A model generated the notes under the pieces. That model had not been told where the DNA came from, ran no database searches, and worked only from the letters and a program-made list of their open reading frames with translations. A DNA stretch of 64,000 nucleotides from Bagarius yarrelli. Lineage: Eukaryota > Chordata > Actinopteri > Siluriformes > Sisoridae. The stretch covers positions 159,072 to 223,071 of the forward strand of contig VCAZ01000252.1 in assembly GCA_005784505.1 (NCBI GenBank), read 5' to 3'. Below, in pieces: positions 24,631-35,053 of the stretch; position 1 is the first letter of the stretch; each line of letters begins with the position of its first letter. Made by a program: the position numbers and the translations under genes.

Positions 24631-27600
24631 GTGAGTAATTCAGGTGTTTGTGTGATTAACAGTTTAGTTACTATGAGTCAAGAGTCAAAGACATATGAAT
24701 TTATTCTTAATGTTTTTTTTTCTTTAATCAGTCTGGGAATATAATGTAAAATAGTGTAAATTATATTATTTTTTAAAGATTTGTTAATGATATAATGTCA
24801 CGTCCAACATCTGTTTTGTGTTGATTCTATTTTAAACATGATCATCAGTGTATGTTGGCTTTTATGCCACAAAAAATAAAAAATCTTAAATATAATTGGT
24901 CGGAAAAGGTTGAGTAATTTTCTAAATTATTTCAGTTTTCTAACATTTCTCCACATGTATAAAACTAATAATAAAAAAACACACACACATATTAAAAATT
25001 ATGATATTTAACAAATTGTAGTTAATATGGTGAATTTTTGTATTTTATAGTATTTTTGTAAGGAGTCTCCGGTTTCAGTGTTTTGTAATTGAGGTAAAAA
25101 TGCATATTCAGGATTTAGGACACAGAATACACATTCAGGAAACCTGTCAATTACTGCAATATATAACATTTTATATATATATATATTTTATATAACATGC
25201 CATATATAACATTTGTAAACAATAGCCACAACATTAAATGTGACTATAAATAGATAGAATAGGAATACATTCGTACCAGAGCAACATTAACTTCATGATG
25301 CCTCGCGCTACATCGTGCAACATTTAAGTGGAATTTAATGTAATTCTTATAAAAATGTCCCTTTTAACAACAAGACAAAACACATCAAACATGACTTTGG
25401 GATCTACTTTCCTTAAAAGTGAAATTAAATAACCAGGTTCAAATGAGTTCTTAAGCATTTGGTTCAGTCTTCATGTCTCTCCAGTCCATGGTCCTGTCCT
25501 TCCACACAATAGTTGTTGTCTACATTAGAGCTCTGTTGTTTAAGCCTAACATGCCTGTGATTTAGACTTAATCCAGGGAGACAGCAAATGGGTGGAATTT
25601 CACCGTCACTCCTCTGGTCTTGGAACAGATGACTGTTATTCTTGGAGCTCATAAGTGGTGATTTAAATTCAGGACCTCGAACAAACTGCTTCTTCTCGAG
25701 GGATGATGAGCGTCTGTAGCGCTGCTGTAAATAATCTTGTAGTGCGGGAGGTCCTTTCTTTGCGGCTCTTGTAGAAATTTAGGGGATATGACCAGAAAGG
25801 TGTAAATTCACATAGAGAACTCTCTGTTAAAAGCACTATGTTAAAAGCACCGCTTCGAATTGTAATCTCTTGCGTCTAAAAACTAAGACCTTTCAATTTT
25901 AAGATTTTTTTTGAGTAATTAGGTTGCGTTTTAGGTTCTGCTTCAGTTTACTTTTGATACCGTTTAAGCAAAAAAAAAAAAAGGAGCTCATAACGCTGCA
26001 ACTTCAAAAAAAATCAACAAATGAAATACAACATCAGTCTGACAACACACACGCTGCAAATCCTCACAATGCAAAGTCCTGCAAAATCCTCATAACACAG
26101 CCAAATACAGGGACGTCCTGCAAATAGACCACAACAGTAGCATTTCAAGGGAGCCCAGAAATTTGATAAGTAGGCTGGGACCTGGTTATTTTTAGTAGCT
26201 ATTTGTCAGCAGTGTTATTATAGAACTGAAAGGGAAGTTTATTGTTTTTTATTGCAGTTCAGTTCAGTTTATTTTTTATTATCCTGATTGAATGATTTCT
26301 TGATCTTGTAAATATTATTAGCCTAAATAATCTGGCGAAAGAAAAAATTCACTGTGAAGCGATAAACAGGTCCCAGCCAGGTTCGTCAGTGTTTTGGGGT
26401 TGCCTTTAAACATTTGTTGTCTGTGGTGGTTGCAGAGCGTTTCTCGATTTAGTTGTGTTTTGAGGATTTACAGCATGTGTGTTGTCAAACTGATGTAGAT
26501 TTAATGTGTTGGTGCACTTGTTTAACTTGCAGGTGTTTTCTTGTATTTTTAGTGTGTTTGGATCTCCTGGTCACTGCAAATCCACAAATTAAGACGTAAC
26601 TGGAAACGATGTTAGCAGAGAGCATCATGCTCCTTGATTTTATATTCCATTGTAAATAGGCTCTTCTTACTGTTTTATAGGATGGAATATGGTTTTGCTT
26701 GAAATCTTTGGAGGAAATGTCATTGTTGCAGGGGTTTTTTCCTGTGGAGCGGTGGGAATTAAACCTGGGTGGAATGATGGTCCATACGCTATTGTGTGGT
26801 CTTGTGTGTTGGGTTGCGATGTAGTGTGGTGTCATTCGTATTGACCTTTCAGTATCTGTTGGTTTTCTTCTCAGGTTGAGTTCACTGCAGATCAGATTGA
26901 AGGTAAGATTTTAGTTCATTTTGGTTCATCCTGCCAAATTAAGGTATGTAGTTTATTTCATTATCCGTGACTTTGTACAAAATGAAAGCAGATTGTTCGG
27001 CTGAGCAGCTTCTGCATCAAAGTTTTTAAATACAATAAATGGACAGTAAAATTAATGTATTGCAATATTGATTTCTTATCATATTATCATATTACCCAGT
27101 CTTAGCTTGTATGATCCATTTTGTCTTCACAGAGTTCAAAGAGGCCTTCATGCTGTTCGATAGAACACCTAAAGGAGAAAATGAAGATCTTTTATTCTCA
27201 GCTTGGAGATGTAATGAGAGCATTGGGTCAAAATCCAACCAACGCTGAGGTCATGAGTGTGCTGCGTAAACCCAAACCTGAAGGTCAGAGGTTCATAGGC
27301 ACTACAGTAGCACTGTCTAATTTATTTAGTTATTTTTCTATACTAAATGTAATGTGCTGAGCTTTTCTGATTGGTCTCTGATCTTTCTCAGAACTAAACA
27401 CCAAGCTCATAGACTTTGAGACCTTCCTGCCAATGTTTCAGCATGTGTCCAAGTCAAAGGAACGTGGCACGTTCGAGGACTTTGTGGAGGGGTTGCGTGT
27501 ATTCGACAAAGAAGGAAATGGCACTATAATGGGAGCGGAGCTTCGCCAAGTACTACAGACACTGGGTAAATAATGTACATTTACATTTACTCTGTCTTAT

Positions 27601-28146
27601 AAAGGTTGCTGTTATACATAGAGACATCTACATTGTCAAAAATGTTTGGCTCAAATGTTGGTGATTGTCATGTCCATAAACACAGTGGCCTATAAACATG
27701 GCTGCTCCAGGTAACGATATTGATATTAGCATTAATTCGAGCCAGTATTTCCTTAAAAACAGCTAAATTTATTATATTTTTTTATTTAATTAAAATTAAT
27801 TATTTTTCAGGAGAGAAAATGACAGAAAATGAGGTTGAACAAGTCTTAGCAGGACAAGAAGATGCCAATGGCTGCATCAACTACGAAGGTAATGTCGATG
27901 TTCCAACTGGTGTCCCAAGTCACATCATTAAACTAACAGTTATACCTCCGAGTCTTACGCTGACACTGAGGACCCTAAAGTAGAAACGTTTGTAATTAGT
28001 ATAAGTCTTACATTAATGTAAAGGATTCATCTGTATTAATCTTAGTGCAAGTTATTAATTTAAAATGATGGTATGTTTATTTCAAAAATTTCTTATATTT
28101 ACATATTTTTTTTACAGCTTTTGTTAAATACATCATGTCCGGATAA
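24529..28146 (+). CDS. myl4: Myosin essential (alkali) light chain 4, with a 1-base frame break in exon 3
   Basis: Essential light chain that wraps the first IQ motif of the myosin heavy-chain neck in the thick filament; MYL4 is the atrial/embryonic-muscle form. Six coding exons: 24529-24630, 26875-26902, 27133-27283, 27392-27565, 27811-27888, 28118-28146. Seen: N-terminal MAPKKVEP extension, EFKEAFMLFDRTPKGE (first EF-hand region), DVMRALGQNPTNAEVMSVL, DFETFLPMFQHVS, FVEGLRVFDKEGNGTIMGAE, EDANGCINYEAFVKYIMSG end. Exon sizes 28, 174 and 78 match vertebrate MYL genes as I recall them. Exon 3 is 151 rather than 150 nt: an extra A in GGAGAAAATGAAG shifts the frame between PKGE and MKIFYSQ. Without it the protein would be 186 residues. 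It could be a sequencing error or a real null allele. Confidence 0.9.
26875..26902 (+). CDS. myl4: myl4 exon 2 (28 nt micro-exon)
   Basis: Encodes VEFTADQIE. Acceptor TTCTCAG, donor GTAAGA. The 28-nt length is conserved in vertebrate alkali light-chain genes. Confidence 0.92.
27133..27283 (+). CDS. myl4: myl4 exon 3, frame-broken
   Basis: Acceptor CTTCACAG. The first part reads FKEAFMLFDRTPKGE in one frame; from ATG at 27181 the homologous text MKIFYSQLGDVMRALGQNPT is in the next frame. The exon is one nucleotide longer than the 150 nt needed by the flanking phase-1 exons. The surplus A lies in the run at 27178-27181. Confidence 0.9.
27392..27565 (+). CDS. myl4: myl4 exon 4
   Basis: 174 nt. 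ELNTKLIDFETFLPMFQHVS, then FEDFVEGLRVFDKEGNGTIM and GAELRQVLQTLG, the third EF-hand region. Frame intact. Donor GTAAAT. Confidence 0.94.
27811..27888 (+). CDS. myl4: myl4 exon 5
   Basis: 78 nt. EKMTENEVEQVLAGQEDANG then CINYE, the start of the last EF-hand. Acceptor TTTTTCAG, donor GTAATG. Confidence 0.94.
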
Positions 28147-28164
28147 TTTTAATATCCTTATAAG
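28118..28164 (+). CDS. myl4: myl4 exon 6 (stop) and start of 3'UTR
   Basis: Encodes FVKYIMSG and TAA at 28144-28146, the canonical C-terminus. The exon runs to a donor TAAG|GTAAGT after 28164. A 3'UTR exon then begins at 28259 after GTTTCAG, with AATAAA signals near 28370-28390. Confidence 0.9.
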
Positions 28165-28258
28165 GTAAGTCACTGGAGTCACAGTGTGTCAGTATTAATT
28201 GTGTTGCACATAATTTACATAAATAAAGATATCTGAATGATTTCTAACTGTGTTTCAG

Positions 28259-28395
28259 CATTTATTGGATCTGCCGAGTCGGGAACCCGAATGGAATTAA
28301 AGAACAAGTATATTCCTTTTTAACCCAACATATATTTACACATTATGTATGTTATGTTTGTGCTGTTTTTAATAAATGATTAAAATAAATTGTGG
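28259..28395 (+). other. myl4: myl4 3'UTR terminal exon
   Basis: Follows acceptor GTGTTTCAG and ends around AATAAATGATTAAAATAAA. An untranslated last exon is usual for alkali light-chain genes. The 3' end is inferred from the polyadenylation hexamers. Confidence 0.65.
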
Positions 28396-28433
28396 TTATG
28401 CGGTTTTGCTCCAGATTGTCCAGCTGATTTTAC

Positions 28434-29166
28434 CTTTTTAGCGCCCCCTTAATTCAGGTCGAAGCAGGAACTACAACACTGATACAAGTATTTTTTCGAC
28501 ATAATAACAATGGGAAAACATAAAGCTTTGTTATTTCTTGCTTTATCTTTTTCTCTTATTCTCTGTTTGTGTACATTTGTGCACGAAATGCTTACAGATT
28601 CAGTTGAATCTATTTATTAATTTAACTGTAACACTTATGCTAAAAGATCAGTTTGAAATAAACAAAAGGAATAGTGTTAAGCCTCTTAAGCAATCTGCAA
28701 TCGAAACCGCACCGCAGTCTGCTGGGGTTTGGTTTATTGCCCCGCTTTCAAAAAAAAAAAAAAAAACACACTCTGCTGAAATTCAGACTCTCCAGCGCCC
28801 CTTTTTCCTCAAGTCAAAGCAGGAACTGCACTGTACTGTAAATTCAGACTCTCCAGCGCCCCTTTTTCTTTAGGTCGGAGCAGGAACTGCACTCTCCTGT
28901 AAATTTAGACTCTCCAGCGCCCCCTTTTCCTCAGGTCAGAACAGGAACTGCACTCTTCTGTAAATTCACTCTCCAGCGCCCCCTTTTCCTCAGGTCAGAG
29001 CAGCAACTGCACTCTGCTATAATTAAGTCTTTTAGCGCCCCGACTTTCCTCAGGTCGAAATAGGAACTGCATGCTGGTGTAATTTAGTCTCTTTCGCGCC
29101 CCCTTTTTCTCAGGTCGTAGCAGAAACTGCACTCTGCTGTGATTCAGTCTCTCTAGCGCCCCCCAT
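28434..29166 (+). repeat. ~60-bp minisatellite between myl4 and mapt
   Basis: About seven units containing CTCCAGCGCCCCCTTTTCCT, CAGGTCAGAGCAGGAACTGC and ACTCTGCTGTAATTCAG, plus one outlying copy near 28434. A 15-A run interrupts it at about 28750. Units differ by small substitutions. No coding potential. Confidence 0.92.
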
Positions 29167-30573
29167 CTTCATCTGGCCAGAGAAGGACGTAATATTTAGT
29201 TATTGCTGCTTAGGGCTTCGCTTCTGCCGTTGGACAGACAATAACGGTGTGTCGCGCAGGTGAGTTAAAGCATTTTATTAATAATAATCAGCAATTACAT
29301 CTACAGACAGCTTATTTTACTAATAAACTGTATCAGATAATTAGATGCTTGCTGTCTCCGCGGTAAATTGCTGTTGCTAGGTGTGTGTGTGTGAGTGAGA
29401 GAGAGAGAGAGAAAGAGAGAGAGAGGAAGGATGGGCTGCTTCTAGTGACTTCTCCAAATACTGAGAAATTAGCTAAGATGTTTGGTGAAGTATCTTTAAA
29501 AAGGTCTGGTGTAAATATTTCAGTTTTGTTTAAAACACTGTCTGCCTGCCAAACCCCTTTTAAATGCTGTGAAATCCATGCTAAATATGTAATTTTTTTA
29601 ATAAACATTATATTTTTTTATTACACATCATACCAAGTCAGACACGATTATAAAAAACTATGTGTTATCTTATTACATTTTTAATTGTATCTCTAGAAAG
29701 TCTTAAATGGAAAGAACCGGCGGCTGTCCGTGTCTCAAACGCCACCTTTAACAGGCGTAGTGCACACTACACCGCTTCCAGAATCCGCAACGTCACACCC
29801 TAAGTAGTGACCCTAAACAGTGCGTATAGAGTAGTTTGTAGACGAGCCGCTGCCTCTGTCGGTGTAACGGGGTTTTTAGATGGTGCTGATGCTGCGGTTG
29901 CCGGTTGTAATGCAGAGACTTTAACACTGTCATTTTGCCGACGACGAGGAGTTTGTATTTAATCGCCTTTTCTTCATTCTTCCTAACAGGTTTGTGTTAA
30001 CATTTCTTTATTTATGTGAGTTTATAATGCAGGAAATGGCATTAGATCCCTTAGAACAGGTGTACTTTCATCCCTTTACTCCTTTACATGCGGCAAAATG
30101 TCTTTTTATGACCTCTATATTTGTTTTAGAATAGTTTAATTAAAGATTTATTTGTCTGAAAAGCCCAATTTAACAAGAAAAAAATGCGAGTTGATTTTAA
30201 CGCTAACGGTTAATTCACGCGCTGTGCTTTTGTACTGCTGGGTTAGCTTCAAGCTAAACAAACATCTTTCTCTGATTTTAAGATCCCTGCGTAATATCAA
30301 ATGGTATATTTTGTTTATTTTTCGATTCGTAATCCTTTTTTGTGATTATATCAGATTTGGCTCGATTTTAAGCATGTACATTTAGTTTTTTTATATATAT
30401 TTTTTTCTCCTCCAACGGACACACCCTCTTGTGCCGGGCGCGCGCTCTCCACGAGGCGGCTCGGCGGTGGCGCGCGCGCGCGCGCCCTGTTCCTGCATCT
30501 GCCTCAACTTTGCGCCTAAAAACTGCGCCATTTTGTCAGTAGTTACAGGATTTTCCTCTCAGTCTGTCGCGCA
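29160..30573 (+). promoter_or_regulatory. mapt: CpG-rich region with candidate mapt first exons
   Basis: CG-dense DNA, most marked at 30430-30490 (GCGCGCG runs). Three strong donor-like ends face the mapt body: GTGTCGCGCAG|GTGAGT at 29260, TCCTAACAG|GTTTGT at 29990 and CTGTCGCGCAG|GTATCT at 30574. Human MAPT starts from a CpG-island exon 0, so a promoter here is plausible. Without transcripts the exon starts are unknown. Confidence 0.5.
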
Positions 30574-31164
30574 GGTATCTCCGCTTTTTATCTTATAATT
30601 CGATGAGGGGTTTAATAAGACGCAAGGAGATGAGAGCATGTCGGCATCTTTGTCACCGCCACGCCTATACTTTCGGTTAAACCCTAAACGCTTCATGCTC
30701 CCTCGATAGGCGCACTACATGGGTGTGTCTCAAATAATCGCTGTGGATCAAGGATGCCATATTTGCATAATAAAATGGACACGAAAAATTTTCTCCACCC
30801 GATTGCTATCTCTGGCTATCACACCGCTAATAACTACATCCTCTGTGACATGTGCTGCTTCATGGGCGGTGTAACTCTGCCCTCTTTCGCTTCACACTGT
30901 CTCAGATTTCTGAAAATACGAAATCATTGTCTTCTGACAGGACAATGGACAATTTGACAAAATACTATTGATATCAGGACCACTATTCACTCTAATGCAT
31001 TTAAGTATTGTCTTATAATATTTACGTCAGCTCTGCTGGTATGTGTCTTTGACCTGGGGGACGTTTCATTGAATTGTCCAATTATGTACATTTACGTTTA
31101 CATCATCTGCAGACGGTCTTGTCAGCATGACGAACAAAAAGTGCTTTGAGTCTCGTTATCGAAC

Positions 31165-31333
31165 AGATTTACATTTAGAGCATCTGGCAGACGTCCTTAT
31201 CCAGAACATCTTACATTTATATCTTTTTTTATACAACAAAGCAATTGTGGGTTAAAGGCCTTGCACAGAGGAGAATCAAACCCCGATCCTCCAAGTAGCA
31301 GTCCAACACCTTAACCACTGAGCTACCACTTCA
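31165..31333 (-). mobile_element. SINE copy
   Basis: Minus-strand copy of the tRNA-derived family: GAGCATCTGGCAGACGTCCT tail end, then CAATTGTGGGTTAAAGGCCT, and a head with CCAACACCTTAACCACTGAG. Confidence 0.7.
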
Positions 31334-31834
31334 CAGATTGTTACTGATTCACAAGATCACAAAGGAAGTGAAAAAAGAGCAACATTATGAAAATGTCTCA
31401 GTGACTCGGCTGTTCTTACACTGATGGAACGTTCATTCCACCATCATTCCAAAACAGAGAACAGTCTTAAAGCACTGTGTCCATTTACGATCTAAGGTCT
31501 AAGGTTATTTAAAGACGTCAACAAGTTTCTCCTGTATGAAATTGCCCATTGCTGTTCCACTCCATTTAAAGCACCACATTTTTTACCCTTCAACATAAAC
31601 AATCGGCTGCATGAATAACGAGTTGCTGTAGCGGCATCATGTTCAGCTGGGAGCTGTGAGGTTTAGTAAAATAATGAACCTTCACACATATTCCTAAGAT
31701 GATTCCGGAGTATTCCTCAACCGGGTTAATGAATGAGCTTTAATACAATACACACAACAAATATTACTGAAGGGCGCAGTTTTATTATATTTTGCATTTT
31801 AATATTTATATAAGAAGTGATGAATGAGCATGAA

Positions 31835-31998
31835 TGGTAATCAGTGATTAGTTGTTGGGAAACAGTGCTAATCAGTGATTGGTCATTGAGAAGCAATAAT
31901 ATCAGTGTTTAGGCATCAGGGTCATTGATTGGTCATTGAGAAACAGCGGTGATAAGTCATTGGTTAAATACAGTAGTTATCAGCGATTGGTTGTGATC
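31835..31998. repeat. Degenerate ~37-bp tandem repeat
   Basis: Four to five loose copies around ATCAGTGATTGGTCATTGAG then AAACAG. Confidence 0.65.
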
Positions 31999-33582
31999 AC
32001 TGTTTGGCTGCAAGCAAATCACAGTCAGACATTACATGTGTAATGTAAAAGAACATCACCAACATCTACATACACTTAACATGTGGCAAAGGGTTTTTTT
32101 AAGTCACTAAATACAAAATAATTTTTAACTAAAGTTTAAAACCTTAAACATTTCTACTAAACCTTAAAATTGAACATAACAAACATACATGTACGACATT
32201 TCTTATTATGCAAACAAATGGATGGATGGATGAAAGAATGGATAGATGGATGGATGGATGGCCTGAAATAATCTTATTTTTAATTAATTATTCTCAGGTT
32301 AAAGCTGTCCAAAGTGGTTAAAAAAAAAGCTGCAGTTTAGTTTTAAGGTGAAATGGATTAATAGAGCACAATCTGGCAACCCTTTCATGCAAATCTGATT
32401 AATGATACAAGTATGAGTAAGGTTTTTCCCCCAGGTTTATTGCAACCATAGCAACAACTAGCGATGCTAACAGGGCGCGAGTCTCCTCCAGCAGTAGCAG
32501 GAGAGATGACAGATAGCTCCCAGGGCGATGCAGGAGGAGTAATGTGGGATAAATATCGATCGTGTGATTTTAGTAGCTGAGTTAATAAATCTGCCCGGAG
32601 CACATCATGCACACTCCTGTAGTGGTTCTCTGACGGGTTTATTGACGTCTTTTGTTGCTTGGGACGTCTGTTAAAATAAACAAAATAAAAAAACACAAAA
32701 ATGAATAGAGACAAAAGCGTCTGAATGGATTATCAGTCACAGCGTAAACACAAACACCTGAGAACAGACGCTGTGGGGGAAATCCTGCAAGGGTCCTTCT
32801 CCTAAACCGATTCAGAGGTATGATTGGTATCCTTAACACCAAGCAGGGGCTGTTTGCAGGGGCAGAGGGCTAAAAAATACTATTATGCAGTAGGGTTCAT
32901 GCTACTATGGAGGTAGGCGAGCATAATCTGTATTAATGTGTGAGGTTTTGCATGCTGGGAATTTGGACTGGTTACACCAGGACATGGACACACACACACA
33001 CGGACACACAACCATATGTGATAATCCAAGGTCAAACTCAAGTCTCATACCTGCACTGTAAATGAAATGAGTTAATCTCCCAAAAAAAATGGGCATAAAT
33101 ACAAAAACTCTGAAAGTCTGAAATAAAAAAACGTCGATAAAAACTATGAGAAAAGAGAGAAAAGTAGCGTGATAAAACATTCAGAAAAAGACTGACAGAC
33201 AAGAGACACAGAGAGAAAAGGAAGAGAAATTGAGAAAAAAGAGAAATTGAGAAAAAAAGAGAGAAATGGGGACACCAAGAGAAAAAAAGATGGAGAAAAC
33301 ATTGAAGAAATTCAAGATGGAGAGACAAGGGAAGTGCATTGCATTCTGGGATGATAGGAATTGACAGCAGAGGGAGAGAGAATTAATGCAGAAGTTGATG
33401 CTCCCTGATATGTGCAACATGATAAACTAGGTCAGAAGCAGTGAGTTGTGTACCGGGAGGAAGGTTTGAACTGCTTCCTCACACACACACACACACACAA
33501 TACTGTTACACACACCATACAGTACTGGTATGGTGGTATATACCGTTTCCACAGAATAAATTGTCAACCCTAATAGATTTTA

Positions 33583-33583
33583 A

Positions 33584-33662
<79 letters not shown>
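33583..33662. repeat. (GT)40 microsatellite
   Basis: An uninterrupted GT run of about 80 bp, the longest pure dinucleotide run in the window. Confidence 0.97.
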
Positions 33663-33665
<3 letters not shown>

Positions 33666-34217
33666 ACTGAGGGAAACGCTAGGGGTTTTTAAAAAACAGA
33701 GAAGGTAAAAAACAGAAAGATTAGATTATTTTGAAGTGTTTGCATATTTTCATTGTTTTAATTTATAACTATAAATTACTATACTATTAATACTATAATA
33801 TATGATATATATTATGTACATATATATATTATACTTGTGTAAAGATATTAATTGAGAAGTTTATAATATAATGTTTGTCCACACAACTGTGAAATATACG
33901 TACAGTGAAATTTCCTGTTAAAGTTAATCCAAATTCACATTTTATTTATTATATTTATTAAAGCCCAAATAAAGGGAAAAAAGTAATCAAATAAGTTAAA
34001 TTCCTTTTCATTTCTGAATTATTTTAGTTTATTTGTTGTAAAAGCCCATTTTCTTGATTTTTTTCCAGAATAAATACCTATTTAAATAACCATATTGTAA
34101 AATATATCATTCGAGTGAAATAAAATGCGTCATAGAAATGAAATAGAGTTTTGGTCATACCGCCACCCTTAGTAATGCTGTGTGTTATAGCGCAACAGTG
34201 TTTATAATGACCCTGCA

Positions 34218-34254
<37 letters not shown>

Positions 34255-34445
34255 TTGTTTTGTAAAGAAATGCTTGTTTATGTGGATCATGTTTAAGGTC
34301 AAGAAATGCCTTCATATCATTGCAGCCATTACACAGAGACTCGGTTATAAAAGCAGTCTGTCCGGGGTGGAGGGTGGGGTGGGGGGTTGCTCCTCTCTTC
34401 AGGCCTGAACACTCAGCAATCTGGATTTTGTCAACTGATTTTTCA

Positions 34446-34632
34446 GTGGTGGCTCATGGTCAAGGTGTTGGACTACCAACCCAAAGACTGTGGGTTCAAT
34501 TCCCAGCACTACCAAGCCTCCACTTTTGGGCCCCTGAGCAAGGCCCTTAACCCCCAACTGCTTGGTTGTATAAATGAGATAAATGGAAGTCGCTCTGGAT
34601 GAGGACGTCTGTGAAATGCTGTAAATGTAAAT
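34446..34632 (+). mobile_element. Near full-length plus-strand SINE
   Basis: tRNA-like box A (TGGCTCATGGTCAAGG) and box B (GGGTTCAATTCCC), body CCCCTGAGCAAGGCCCTTAA, tail AAGTCGCTCTGGATGAGGAC then AAATGCTGTAAATGTAAAT. It is the best-preserved copy here and shows the complete element. Confidence 0.8.
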
Positions 34633-34887
34633 CTTTTATTGTGTGCTTTAGGTTGTTTCTGTGTATTTTAGTCCTGGTTATCGACAGAGTGACTCTGATT
34701 CTGCTGCTTTGCCTGATTTTTCCCTATTTTCCCTTTGCATTCTGTTGAAAAAAAAACTATATATTGTCGATTTTTTAAAATTAACAATTAATGTCATTAT
34801 AATTACTGTAAACTGATACAATTTCTGAGTAAAACAAAATCAAAAGACATGAGCAAACTCTTAAGCCCCTTTAGGCATGTAGATACC

Positions 34888-34890
<3 letters not shown>

Positions 34891-34932
<42 letters not shown>

Positions 34933-35053
34933 CCCCGGGGCAGAGCTCGACAGATGGTCGTTTTTCTGATTGAACAGACACAGAGAGTTCAGAGACTGGT
35001 AGAGTGAGAGCTGAAAGAGCACACACACATACACACACACACACACACACACA
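34891..35053. repeat. Paired (CA)n microsatellites
   Basis: CA runs at 34891-34931 and 35022-35053 flanking about 90 bp of unique DNA. Confidence 0.95.
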
